A stretch of DNA of 64,000 nucleotides from Chryseobacterium vrystaatense (GCF_000737765.1 NZ_JPRI01000012.1:434001-498000), one strand, 5' to 3'. Counted from the first letter of the stretch, positions 46,373-54,452 are shown. Program-made: numbers and translations. The notes: generated from the sequence alone by a model not told the origin.

Positions 46373-47446
46373 ATGAAATTTGAAAAGAAATCTTTAAAAT
46401 TTTTAGAAAAATACTTAAACACCTCTTCTCCAACAGGTTACGAACACAGGGGACAGGAAATCTGGATGGACTACATCAGACCGTATGTAGACAAAATAGA
46501 AGTGGATCATTACGGAACATGCTATGGGATAGTTAATCCGGAGGCCGAATTTAAAGTAGTGATTGAAGCACATGCTGACGAGATATCATGGTACGTTAAT
46601 TACATTACAGACGACGGATTAATCTATGTAATCAGAAACGGAGGCTCAGATCAGACGATTGCGCCTTCAAAAGTGGTTCACATCCATGGGGAAAAAGGAA
46701 TTGTAAAAGGGGTATTCGGATGGCCCGCCATTCATACCAGAAGCAATCAGAATGAACCGGTTGCAAAAATTGAAAATATCTTCATCGACTGTGGAGCTAT
46801 TTCTAAAAAAGAAGTAGAGGAAATGGGAATCTATGTAGGATGCATGATTACCTATCCTGATGAATTCTTTGAAATGAACGACAGATATTTCGTCTGCAGA
46901 GCATTGGACAACAGAATAGGGGGCTTCATGATCGCGGAAGTGGCCAGACTTTTAAAGGAGAACAAAAAAACAATTCCTTTCGGACTGTATATTACCAATT
47001 CCGTTCAGGAAGAAGTGGGATTATATGGCGCAGATATGATTGCAGATACAATTAAACCTAATATCGCGATCGTAACAGACGTTACCCATGACACTACAAC
47101 TCCAATGATTGAGAAGAAAAAAGAGGGTGATCAGAAATGCGGTGACGGACCTGTTGTTTTCTTTGCTCCAAGCATCCACCATACCATTAGAGAACTCATT
47201 ATTGACACTGCAAAAACTAAGAAAATCCCTTTCCAGAGAGCAGCAGCAAGCAGAGCTACAGGAACAGATACTGACGCTTTTGCGCATTCTAACGGCGGAG
47301 TGCCAAGTGCACTAATTTCCTTACCTTTGCGCTATATGCATACTACAGTGGAAATGGTATCTAAAGAAGATGTTGGCAACGTGATCAAACTGATCTATGA
47401 AACACTTCTGAAGATCAAACCTGAGATGAAACTGAAGTATCACTAA
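46373..47446 (+). CDS. M42 family metallo-aminopeptidase
   Basis: The 357-aa protein has the M42 set: EAHADEISW (His, Asp), RALDNRIGG, the catalytic pair in SVQEEVGLYGA and DVTHDTTTP. M42 enzymes form tetrahedral dodecamers that trim small peptides in the cytoplasm. No signal peptide is present. Confidence 0.92.
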   Translation: MKFEKKSLKFLEKYLNTSSPTGYEHRGQEIWMDYIRPYVDKIEVDHYGTCYGIVNPEAEFKVVIEAHADEISWYVNYITDDGLIYVIRNGGSDQTIAPSKVVHIHGEKGIVKGVFGWPAIHTRSNQNEPVAKIENIFIDCGAISKKEVEEMGIYVGCMITYPDEFFEMNDRYFVCRALDNRIGGFMIAEVARLLKENKKTIPFGLYITNSVQEEVGLYGADMIADTIKPNIAIVTDVTHDTTTPMIEKKKEGDQKCGDGPVVFFAPSIHHTIRELIIDTAKTKKIPFQRAAASRATGTDTDAFAHSNGGVPSALISLPLRYMHTTVEMVSKEDVGNVIKLIYETLLKIKPEMKLKYH

Positions 47447-47483
47447 TAAAGACACCAGATAACAGACTTTAAGAGTCTGACAT

Positions 47484-47507
47484 CTGATATCTTGCATCTT
47501 ACATCTA
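47484..47507. repeat. Intergenic word-repeat before rpe
   Basis: CTGATATC and CATCTTACATCTA occur here and also between serC and serA (30290-30333). The 75-bp gap 47447-47521 has no other feature. Confidence 0.4.
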
Positions 47508-47521
47508 AAATCTAAGTAAAA

Positions 47522-48172
47522 ATGAAAACGAAGCTTATTGCTCCTTCCCTTTTATCCGCAGACTTTGGGAATCTGCAAAGAGACATTGAAATGCTGAATG
47601 CATCCCAGGCCGACTGGTTCCACATCGATGTGATGGATGGAAGATTTGTACCCAACATTTCGTTTGGCTTTCCTGTGATGAAAACCGTTCAGCAACATGC
47701 TAAAAAATTTGTAGATGTTCATTTGATGATCGTAGAACCGGACAAGTATGTAGATGAATTCATCAATCACGGAGCAGACCTTATTTCTGTTCATTATGAA
47801 GCATGTACCCATCTTCACAGAACCATTCATCATATTCAGAGCAGGGGAGCAAAAGCGGGTGTCGTTTTGAATCCTTCCACCCCTGTACTCATGCTTGAAG
47901 ATATCATTGCTGATGTAGATCTGGTTCTTTTAATGAGTGTAAATCCAGGATTTGGAGGACAGAAATTCATTGAAAACACCTATAAAAAGATCGCAGAAAC
48001 CAAAGACCTGATTTTAAGTAATAATTCAACAGCATTGATCGAAATTGACGGCGGTATCAATCTTGAAAACGCTTCGAAACTATTCGAAGCAGGTGCTGAT
48101 GTTCTTGTTGCCGGAAATGCCGTTTTTTCTGCAGAAAGCCCTGAAAGAACAATAGAGCTTTTGAAAATCTAA
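47522..48172 (+). CDS. rpe: Ribulose-phosphate 3-epimerase
   Basis: The 216-aa protein has the TIM-barrel motifs SLLSADFGNL, HIDVMDGRFVPNISFG, DVHLMI, SVNPGFGGQKF and EIDGGINLENA. It interconverts ribulose-5-phosphate and xylulose-5-phosphate in the pentose phosphate pathway. Confidence 0.97.
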   Translation: MKTKLIAPSLLSADFGNLQRDIEMLNASQADWFHIDVMDGRFVPNISFGFPVMKTVQQHAKKFVDVHLMIVEPDKYVDEFINHGADLISVHYEACTHLHRTIHHIQSRGAKAGVVLNPSTPVLMLEDIIADVDLVLLMSVNPGFGGQKFIENTYKKIAETKDLILSNNSTALIEIDGGINLENASKLFEAGADVLVAGNAVFSAESPERTIELLKI

Positions 48173-48195
48173 AAAAATTGATTTTAAAATACAGA

Positions 48196-48225
48196 AAAGG
48201 CAGCTCGTGAGAGCTGCCTTTCTTC
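48196..48225 (+). terminator. Terminator after rpe
   Basis: AAAGGCAGCTC-gtga-GAGCTGCCTTT, 11-bp perfect stem followed by TCTT. Confidence 0.9.
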
Positions 48226-48340
48226 TTGCGGAATTTGAGCTTATGTGGTTATTAGTTTTTTGTCGTAAGACTTTAAATGCTTTAGATTCCCAGTGCTGTT
48301 ACTGATGTAAAATTGCACATAAAACCCCATATAATGCATC

Positions 48341-48377
48341 CGTATAAATACTGAATTTAAGATTAAGTATTTATACG
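48341..48377. repeat. Perfect 11-bp inverted repeat downstream of the DUF1772 gene
   Basis: CGTATAAATAC (48341-48351) and GTATTTATACG (48367-48377) form a palindrome with a 15-nt loop. No T-tract follows on either strand, so it is not a standard terminator; it may be a protein-binding site or mRNA 3'-end structure. Confidence 0.5.
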
Positions 48378-48392
48378 TAATCCTTCAGAACA

Positions 48393-48884
48393 CTATACCA
48401 CTTCCCTGCTCCAGAGACAGGCACAAACAGCTAAACCTATACTTATGACAGAAAATACTGTTCTGACGTTATTCAAAAGATTCCATCTGTTTTCAAAACG
48501 ATCACGCATCTGTTTAACTGCCTCAACTGTTGAACCGCTTATATCAAACTTATCCAGCATATCATTTAAAGGGACATTTCCGGCAATGGTCACTCCAAAC
48601 ACACCGATAAGATAAGCGGCTGATGCCAATACAAGAAAAAGAAAAGGAGGCTGCCCCCGGAACAGGAAAGCAGTCACCGGCAGAAGTATTGCAGTCCCCA
48701 TAAAACTCAAAAAGAATACCGGATTAAGAATCTCCCGGTTAATACTCTGCATAGCTTTTAAATATTCAGTATCCGATAATTTCCCCAATCCCAGAACTAC
48801 AGAACACGAATAGGCATAAAAAAGCCCAGCGATCAAAGCCGTAAGCACGACAGCAATTAACAAAAATACCGTTGTCATTTTCAT
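48393..48884 (-). CDS. DUF1772 (anthrone oxygenase-like) membrane protein
   Basis: Starting at MKMTTVFLLIAVVLTALIAG gives 163 aa and avoids overlap with the MNIO gene 35 bp upstream. It has four hydrophobic helices and a conserved-looking loop TIAGNVPLNDML. Known DUF1772 proteins are small integral-membrane proteins, some named for anthrone oxygenase or a noxB-type role. In this operon it is the third gene after a peptide and an MNIO enzyme, so it may transport, anchor or further modify the product. That role is inference. Confidence 0.85.
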   Translation of the reverse strand: MKMTTVFLLIAVVLTALIAGLFYAYSCSVVLGLGKLSDTEYLKAMQSINREILNPVFFLSFMGTAILLPVTAFLFRGQPPFLFLVLASAAYLIGVFGVTIAGNVPLNDMLDKFDISGSTVEAVKQMRDRFENRWNLLNNVRTVFSVISIGLAVCACLWSREVV

Positions 48885-48919
48885 ATATTTTGATTTGTGA
48901 TATTTAAACAAAAAGAATC

Positions 48920-50014
48920 CTAGTAAGGATTCCATTTTCTGATGATCTGCTGTGCAGTCATAATCATTTCTTCGTCCCAGTTTTCCGGTTTGAAATAAAG
49001 AAACTTTCCGTTTTTAACAGATTCAACGTTATTTCCATCAAACAGAAGCTTTGTCAGCCTTGTCTGCTCTTCATGCAGTAACAAATCTTCAACAGGTTCT
49101 GAATATATCTTTTCCGTTCTCTTCCAATCCTGCCTGATTATATCGGGATAGACTGAAACTTCAATGATTTCCTTAACATGGTTAAAATCGCTGAAAAAAA
49201 TCTGTTTTTCAGTGTCATTATTTAACGTATTCCCAAGTCTCTCAATAATAATATATTCAAGATTATAACATTGGGATAAAACTTTCGGCAGTATCTTTAA
49301 TATTTCATCAGGAATACTTTCATCATGAGTATCTCTTCTGATCGGTCTCCTTCCATAAGCACTTTCCTGCCAACTTCCTCCTGAAAGATGTATTTCTCTG
49401 ACCTTTCCCAAAGGGTACAGATTAATAATTTCCTGCATATCTATTTGAAAATTACAAGCCTGGCAATAGATATTATGGAGATCCAAAATAAGAAAACCGT
49501 CAATATCTTCTACAAGCATATCAAGAAAATGTCCCTGCTCTCTCACATCATCTATAGAAAACGAAAAAGCCAGATTCTCTACTCCCACCGGAATCTCTAC
49601 AGCATCCTGAAGTCTTCTCAGCCTGTCCTTTCCAATTTGAAGCGTTTTAGGAAGCAATGGAACAGGCAATGGAACACCCTGATGAAAATTTTCGGTATTC
49701 ATAAAACCAAAATGCTCAGTAATATGATTATACTTTCTACGCTTACATTCTTCCTTTAATTTTTGCAGCCAATTTTCCTGCCGGTCATTCCATCTGGCAT
49801 CAAAAAGAGAATAATAAACTCCATGACCAATAAGCCTTTCGTTCCCGGCATAAAAATTAAGAAGACCGGAAAGCCATTCAGGTTCTTCAGCATCATAAAA
49901 GGTATCGAAAGACCATTCCAATACTTCTACGGAGTTACTTTGAAGCAAAGGAACAATAGCGGAAACAAAATCTGCTTCCGGCATCATAGACAAACCTAAT
50001 AATGGCTTTTTCAT
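48920..50014 (-). CDS. DUF692/MNIO family multinuclear iron oxidative enzyme
   Basis: The 364-aa protein has the TIM-barrel and metal set of MNIO (MbnB/TglH-type) enzymes: HGVYYSLF (His64), ITEHFGF (Glu100, His101), GVENLA (Glu146, Asn147), LDLHN (Asp178, His180), EIHLSGG (His209) and DTHDE (Asp228, His230, Glu232). Known members oxidise Cys or Asp residues of precursor peptides using an iron cluster. Residues after about 290 form a C-terminal extension beyond the usual core, possibly a built-in peptide-recognition segment. It lies 3 bp after a small Cys-containing peptide gene, its likely substrate. Confidence 0.9.
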   Translation of the reverse strand: MKKPLLGLSMMPEADFVSAIVPLLQSNSVEVLEWSFDTFYDAEEPEWLSGLLNFYAGNERLIGHGVYYSLFDARWNDRQENWLQKLKEECKRRKYNHITEHFGFMNTENFHQGVPLPVPLLPKTLQIGKDRLRRLQDAVEIPVGVENLAFSFSIDDVREQGHFLDMLVEDIDGFLILDLHNIYCQACNFQIDMQEIINLYPLGKVREIHLSGGSWQESAYGRRPIRRDTHDESIPDEILKILPKVLSQCYNLEYIIIERLGNTLNNDTEKQIFFSDFNHVKEIIEVSVYPDIIRQDWKRTEKIYSEPVEDLLLHEEQTRLTKLLFDGNNVESVKNGKFLYFKPENWDEEMIMTAQQIIRKWNPY

Positions 50015-50017
50015 ACA

Positions 50018-50227
50018 TTATCCCATTCCACAGGCAGGGCACCCGCCTCCGTACTTCAGAATAGTATCTTTTTTTACTACATGTTTAGGATCAGCCTTGA
50101 CCGTTTTTGGAGAATCTGCTTTTCTTATTTTTTTAACTGGCTTACTTCCCTTCTTTACAGGTTTCGTAGTCTGCCCTGATACACTTACAGCTAATAAGCT
50201 AGCCATTACTAATGCTGGAATTTTCAT
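50018..50227 (-). CDS. Putative RiPP-like precursor peptide with C-terminal CPACGMG
   Basis: The 69-aa product has a signal-like N-terminus (MKIPALVMASLLAVSVSGQ), a Lys/Pro-rich middle of about 35 residues, and a short C-terminal tail ILKYGGGCPACGMG with its only two Cys at 63 and 66. This layout (leader, basic spacer, Cys-rich end) and the 3-bp spacing to an MNIO gene strongly suggest a modified, possibly metal-binding, secreted peptide. No flavobacterial promoter box was found upstream. Chemistry on the Cys residues is inferred from the family. Confidence 0.85.
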   Translation of the reverse strand: MKIPALVMASLLAVSVSGQTTKPVKKGSKPVKKIRKADSPKTVKADPKHVVKKDTILKYGGGCPACGMG

Positions 50228-50670
50228 AATATCTTTTTAATGAAACTTACAATAAGTATTCCATTTATGATTATGATAAAACTACAACAATTTAACGAAG
50301 AATATTTTTAAAATTAAAGTTTAAATCTGATATTTTAACATCCTACTATAAGAACCACCTTTATTATTCGGAAATTAAATCTCGTCTAAATTTTGATTTA
50401 AATTGGAAAGTAAAATAAAACACACGAATCAAAGCCGCTTTTCTGGTTATTGTTCAAAAAATAATTAACTACTAAAATTATTTGAAACATCTGAATAATT
50501 TTCAGTTCAAAATATCTCACTGTAAAATGTAAAGATCTCATTAAAGAATTTGTTACAAAATCATGACTGTCAGTCCCATATCAATGAATAAACATGTGAA
50601 GAAATTGTATCGACAGAAGATCATTGCCGTGAAGGCAATTGATGACATACTATTTCTAGACATTTTGGCA
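50228..50670. other. AT-rich non-coding region upstream of the peptide operon
   Basis: About 440 bp with no convincing gene on either strand. It should contain the promoter of the minus-strand peptide operon, but I see no TAnnTTTG box and no sigma-54 spacing there, so another sigma factor or an activator may be involved. Confidence 0.5.
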
Positions 50671-50699
50671 TAAAAAAACCAGAGAAAATTCTCTGGTTT
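50671..50699 (-). terminator. Terminator after ndk
   Basis: On the minus strand AAACCAGAGA-loop-TCTCTGGTTT is followed by T5-7, 23 bp after the ndk stop. Confidence 0.85.
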
Positions 50700-50721
50700 A
50701 ATATTTAAAAAAAATGTTTTC

Positions 50722-51138
50722 TTAAAAAATCTCTCTTCCTGAAAAATGGAACTGAGCCTCGATAAGAGCATTCTCGTCAGAATCTGAACCGTGAACTGCA
50801 TTTTCTCCTATGCTTCTTGCAAACATTTTTCTGATAGTTCCTTCTGCTGCATCAGCAGGATTAGTAGAACCAATCAATGTTCTGAAGTCTTCTACCGCAT
50901 TAGCTTTTTCTAAAACCGCAGCTACAATAGGACCAGAACTCATGAATTCTACCAACTCACCATAAAATGGTCTTTCAGCATGTACTTCATAGAATTTTTT
51001 AGCGTCAGCTACCGTAAGCTGAGTTAATTTTAAAGCTTTGATCTTAAAACCTCCTTCTGCGATCTTACCTAATATAGCACCGATATGTCCGTCTGCTACC
51101 GCATCAGGCTTAATCATAGTGAATGTAATGTTAGACAT
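50722..51138 (-). CDS. ndk: Nucleoside diphosphate kinase
   Basis: Starting at MSNITFTMIKPDAVADG gives 139 aa; the frame is open upstream but that part lies across the promoter. It has TMIKPDAV, RPFYGELVEFMSSGP, RTLIGSTNP and the phospho-His motif ENAVHGSDSDE. It balances NTP pools. A TAATTTTG -7 box lies 24 bp before the ATG. Confidence 0.97.
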   Translation of the reverse strand: MSNITFTMIKPDAVADGHIGAILGKIAEGGFKIKALKLTQLTVADAKKFYEVHAERPFYGELVEFMSSGPIVAAVLEKANAVEDFRTLIGSTNPADAAEGTIRKMFARSIGENAVHGSDSDENALIEAQFHFSGREIF

Positions 51139-51161
51139 AAATGTATATTTTTTTAATGGCG

Positions 51162-51169
51162 CAAAATTA
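51162..51169 (-). promoter_or_regulatory. Flavobacterial -7 box for ndk
   Basis: TAATTTTG on the minus strand, 24 bp upstream of the ndk ATG; the upstream TTG is not conserved. Confidence 0.5.
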
Positions 51170-51246
51170 CAAAAAATATCTTTCATTTTTATTTTAATTT
51201 TTTTTTAACATAAAAATAACTTTTATTAAGAAATCTGAAAAAAACT

Positions 51247-51262
51247 TTGGCACAGTAATTGT
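51247..51262 (+). promoter_or_regulatory. Sigma-54-like promoter upstream of a small RNA candidate
   Basis: TTGGCACAGTAATTGT has GG (51249-51250), 10 nt, then GT (51261-51262), one mismatch from the GG-N10-GC rule; TGGCAC itself matches the -24 consensus exactly. Confidence 0.55.
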
Positions 51263-51272
51263 TAATTTAATT

Positions 51273-51342
51273 ACGATTCTCATGTTTAATTTGAGTTTTC
51301 ATGGTTATTAGTTTTTACCCAGCTTCGGCTGGGTTTTTTATT
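51273..51342 (+). ncRNA. Candidate small RNA or leader with intrinsic terminator
   Basis: A strong hairpin ACCCAGC-ttcg-GCTGGGT (51317-51334) followed by T6 ends a plus-strand transcript although no plus-strand gene lies nearby. A sigma-54-like site ends 11 bp before 51273, giving a transcript of about 70 nt. It contains a 9-codon ORF (MFNLSFHGY at 51281-51310) directly before the hairpin, so a leader peptide is an alternative. Confidence 0.5.
51317..51342 (+). terminator. Intrinsic terminator of the small RNA candidate
   Basis: 7-bp GC-rich stem with a stable TTCG tetraloop and T6 tail. Confidence 0.9.
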
Positions 51343-51508
51343 TATAAAAATCAATGTGTTTTATTGAGAATTTGATAATTTTTAAAACTCATTAAAAGCA
51401 TATTAATACATTATTGCTTCCTTTTCAATCAATGAAATAAAATTAATTTTTCAACATTTTTTTGTCTTCATTTTTAATATAGCCGTAAATCTGAAAAAAC
51501 AGTCAAAT

Positions 51509-51655
51509 ATGGCAGAAAAATCACAGACAAAAAGTGGAGTTATTTTAAAAACAGAACTGTTTTTATCACTGACAAAATTATTATTCGGAAAAAAACAACT
51601 TTTTAAAAGGGAGAAATTACAGAAATATGAATTCTTTATACATCAGAAACAGTAA
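51509..51655 (+). CDS. Possible small basic protein (48 aa)
   Basis: An ATG-to-TAA frame encodes a Lys-rich 48-aa peptide (MAEKSQTKSGVILKTELFLS..., ending YEFFIHQKQ). It is the only coding-like part of 51343-51931 that I would consider. There is no clear promoter, family or terminator, so it could be chance. Confidence 0.3.
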   Translation: MAEKSQTKSGVILKTELFLSLTKLLFGKKQLFKREKLQKYEFFIHQKQ

Positions 51656-51931
51656 AAATTCTACTTTGGAATCATTGCGTGGGTACGCAACTTTAATTTA
51701 AGTAAAGCATATAAGGAAAACGCATCTTGATTAGTCGTATTTGAGAAAATTTCGATCAAATAACTCTTTACCCGGCAACGTTATCATCTTCCCTATTCTC
51801 AATGGCACAGAACAAATTCCATAGCAGAATTGGGCACAATTACATACAGAACCTCCTGACCAAAGCCATAACAATAGGTGCATTATTATCTAAGGAAAGT
51901 ATTAAACCCGATGATGAAATGAGGGATCCTT

Positions 51932-52858
51932 TTATTTTTGGGAATCTTCTTCAGCTTCTTCCATCAACTTTATGTAGTTCGCATAACGCGAATGTTGAAT
52001 CTCTCCGGTTTCAAGGGAATCCAGAACAGCACATTTCGGCTCGTTGATATGAAGACAGTTGTGAAATTTACATTCTTCCCTTTTTTTGAAAATTTCAGGG
52101 AAATAATGCTGTACTTCTTCTTTTTGAATGTCAATCATGGCAAACTCACGTACACCAGGCGTATCAATTACATTGCCGCCAAAATCCCAGAAGTGCATCT
52201 GTGCAAAGGTCGTAGTATGCTTTCCTTTAAGGTGCGAACCTGAAATTTCAGAAGTTTTTAAATTCAAGCCAGGTTGAAGTGCATTAACTAATGTTGATTT
52301 TCCACATCCTGAGTGCCCGAAGAACACAGATGTTTTATCTTTAAGAAGTTCCTGAAGTTCATCAAAATTCAGTTTAGAGTATGATGAAATTTCTAAAGTA
52401 GGATAACCAATCTCCTGATAAAGAAACTCAATATCCTTCACCAGTTCTATTTCATCTTCGTTGAGAACATCAATTTTGTTGAAAAGGATTAAAGGCTTAA
52501 TATTATAAGCTTCACAACATGCCAGGAAACGGTCAAGAAATCCAAGCGACGTTTCAGGATGTTTCAGAGTAAAGATGAAGCAGGCAAGATCTATATTGGA
52601 AGCAATGATATGAGCTTCTTTTGAAAGGTTTACAGATTTTCTGATCAGGTAATTTGTACGAGATTCTATTTTGGTGATCCACGCGACATCATCCTGTTCT
52701 AACTGAAATTCTACAAAATCTCCTACGGCAAGCGGATTGGTAAGTCTTGTCTTAATGAGTTTGAATTTCCCACGAATCCTGGCTTCGAAAATTTTATCGG
52801 TTTCGAATTCCATAACCTGGTACCAACTTCCTGTAGATTTAATGATTTTTCCTTTCAT
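51932..52858 (-). CDS. rsgA: Ribosome small-subunit-dependent GTPase RsgA
   Basis: Starting at MKGKIIKSTGSWYQV gives 308 aa: an OB-fold, then a circularly permuted GTPase with FNKIDVL (G4) before GHSGCGKSTLVNAL (G1) and IDTPGVREF (G3), and a C-terminal zinc motif (CKFHNCLHINEPKC). It acts in 30S maturation. A TATCTTTG box lies 15 bp upstream of the ATG. Confidence 0.96.
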   Translation of the reverse strand: MKGKIIKSTGSWYQVMEFETDKIFEARIRGKFKLIKTRLTNPLAVGDFVEFQLEQDDVAWITKIESRTNYLIRKSVNLSKEAHIIASNIDLACFIFTLKHPETSLGFLDRFLACCEAYNIKPLILFNKIDVLNEDEIELVKDIEFLYQEIGYPTLEISSYSKLNFDELQELLKDKTSVFFGHSGCGKSTLVNALQPGLNLKTSEISGSHLKGKHTTTFAQMHFWDFGGNVIDTPGVREFAMIDIQKEEVQHYFPEIFKKREECKFHNCLHINEPKCAVLDSLETGEIQHSRYANYIKLMEEAEEDSQK

Positions 52859-52872
52859 ATGATAATTGGATA

Positions 52873-52880
52873 CAAAGATA
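52873..52880 (-). promoter_or_regulatory. Flavobacterial -7 box for rsgA
   Basis: TATCTTTG on the minus strand, predicting a very short leader before the ATG at 52858. Confidence 0.5.
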
Positions 52881-52887
52881 AGCAATT

Positions 52888-52939
52888 AGGGCTTAGGATT
52901 TGGGTATCTGAGTAAACTCTTCCCTATTTCCTAAGCCCT
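52888..52939. repeat. 11-bp inverted repeat between rsgA and DAHP synthase genes
   Basis: AGGGCTTAGGA (52888-52898) and TCCTAAGCCCT (52929-52939) are exact inverses with a 30-nt loop. Weak T tail on the plus side only. Possibly a REP-like element. Confidence 0.5.
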
Positions 52940-52958
52940 TTTACTTATTATCTTTCAA

Positions 52959-54041
52959 TTATTGTCTGTCGATCATAATACTATTCTGTACCTCAATAGA
53001 TTCTTCGTGAATCGCTTTGAAAACTTTCTCAATAAATTCCTGAGACATTCCTGTTTCCTTAGCCTTCTGCGTTGCGTATTCTGTGATTACTTTCCATCTT
53101 TCAGGTTGGAAGATCGCGATATCATTTTCTTTTTTCAGCTTACCGATCTTTTCAGAGATTTTCATTCTTTGAGAAAGAAGTTCAATCAGTTGGAAGTCAA
53201 GATCAGAAATAAGGGTCCTGTGTCTTCCCATTTCATTATCGAAACCTGCAATACCTGAGTTTCTTACTTTTAAGTTTCCGATCAGTTCTGCCAATACTTC
53301 CGGCGTTATCTGCTGAGAAGCATCACTCCATGCTTCATCAGGATTAGAGTGTGTTTCAATGATAGCTCCCTGGTATCCAACGTTAAGTGCTTCCTGTGTA
53401 ATATCTGCAAGACCCGTTCTGTTTCCGCAGATGTGTGAAGGATCTATCAGCATAGGAATATTAGGAAACTGGCTTTTGAAATCAAGGGCAATCTGCCAGT
53501 TCGGGTTATTTCTGTATTTTGTTTTCTGGTATGTTGAGAAACCTCTATGGATCACACCCAGATTCTTAATATCCTGTCCTAAAAGCCTTTCCAATGCACC
53601 AATCCACAACGCAAGATCCGGATTGACAGGGTTTTTCACGAATACAGGCTTATCAGTACCTCTTAAGGCCATAGCAATTTCCTGAACCGTAAATGGATTC
53701 ACCGTAGAACGCGCTCCAATCCAAAGGACATCAACATCCGCTTCTAAAGCAGCAAATACGTGGTGAGCGTTCGCTACTTCTGTAGCTGTTTTAAATCCGT
53801 ATTCTTCTTTTACTTTTTTCAGCCAGTTCAGACCAATTACCCCTACTCCTTCAAAACCGTTTGGTTTGGTACGCGGCTTCCAGATTCCTGCACGGAAAAT
53901 AGACACCTGAGCATTGGTTTCTCTTATTCTTCTGGCAGTTTCAAGCATTTGAGCTTCACTTTCCGCACTGCATGGTCCTGCGATCATTAATGGCTGTGAA
54001 AGCTCATTGATCCACTCGTTTTTTACATCTATTAAATTCAT
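52959..54041 (-). CDS. Bifunctional DAHP synthase / chorismate mutase type II
   Basis: The 360-aa protein fuses a DAHP synthase of the AroA(beta)/KdsA-like type (residues about 1-255: MIAGPCSAESEAQ, FRAGIWKPRTKPNGFEG, DPSHICGNR, GAIIETHSNPDEAWSDA) to a chorismate mutase (about 270-350: DFQLIELLSQRMKISEKIGKLKKEN). It opens aromatic amino-acid synthesis and commits chorismate to Phe/Tyr; such fusions are usually feedback-regulated by prephenate or its products. A long leader with an attenuator-like hairpin precedes it. Confidence 0.95.
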   Translation of the reverse strand: MNLIDVKNEWINELSQPLMIAGPCSAESEAQMLETARRIRETNAQVSIFRAGIWKPRTKPNGFEGVGVIGLNWLKKVKEEYGFKTATEVANAHHVFAALEADVDVLWIGARSTVNPFTVQEIAMALRGTDKPVFVKNPVNPDLALWIGALERLLGQDIKNLGVIHRGFSTYQKTKYRNNPNWQIALDFKSQFPNIPMLIDPSHICGNRTGLADITQEALNVGYQGAIIETHSNPDEAWSDASQQITPEVLAELIGNLKVRNSGIAGFDNEMGRHRTLISDLDFQLIELLSQRMKISEKIGKLKKENDIAIFQPERWKVITEYATQKAKETGMSQEFIEKVFKAIHEESIEVQNSIMIDRQ

Positions 54042-54279
54042 ATTTCTAAATTTATTGTTTTTTTTATTTTTAAAATTAACAGCAATAGTCCTTTCATTAT
54101 AAAATTTACTTTATAATTCTTTTCAAAAAATGCCGTTCAAAAATGGTTTAAAGGAATCAGGAAAACAAAAGGACTTTAATTCTCCTGTATTTTTTGGAAA
54201 GAAATTCAGTTAGCAGTACCAATAAAATCGATAATACGTTCTGAAATTTCTATAATAGAAAGCAGAAAAACTAAAATAA

Positions 54280-54299
54280 CCGCTAAAATAATTAGCGGG
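54280..54299 (-). terminator. Attenuator-like hairpin in the DAHP synthase leader
   Basis: On the minus strand CCGCTAA-loop-TTAGCGG is followed by TTATTTTAGTTTTT. It lies between the upstream promoter (54423-54452) and the start codon (54041), so it can end transcription early. Confidence 0.55.
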
Positions 54300-54422
54300 T
54301 GCAAAATGAGACAGATATGGTTTTAATAGATTTTCCACCTGGATTCTGAAACTTCTGTTTGTTTAGCTTTTTTAAATCTGATTTGTTTTTGTCAAAAACT
54401 TATTTTTCACAAAAATATTTGA

Positions 54423-54452
54423 CAAAGATATAAAAAAAACTTATTCTCACAA
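54423..54452 (-). promoter_or_regulatory. Flavobacterial promoter for DAHP synthase gene
   Basis: On the minus strand TTG (54452-54450), 19 nt, TATCTTTG (54430-54423). No closer TAnnTTTG box was found, implying a leader of about 375 nt. Confidence 0.65.

Noticed and set aside
50563..50673. 36-codon plus-strand frame between the peptide operon and ndk
   Set aside because: It has no promoter or terminator of its own and lies in AT-rich DNA; composition does not stand out.
51802..52047. 81-aa plus-strand frame overlapping the end of rsgA
   Set aside because: Its second half is the reverse of rsgA, and the first half has no family likeness.
54306..54326. Plus-strand MRQIWF mini-ORF as an aromatic leader peptide
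   Set aside because: It is on the strand opposite to the DAHP synthase transcript.
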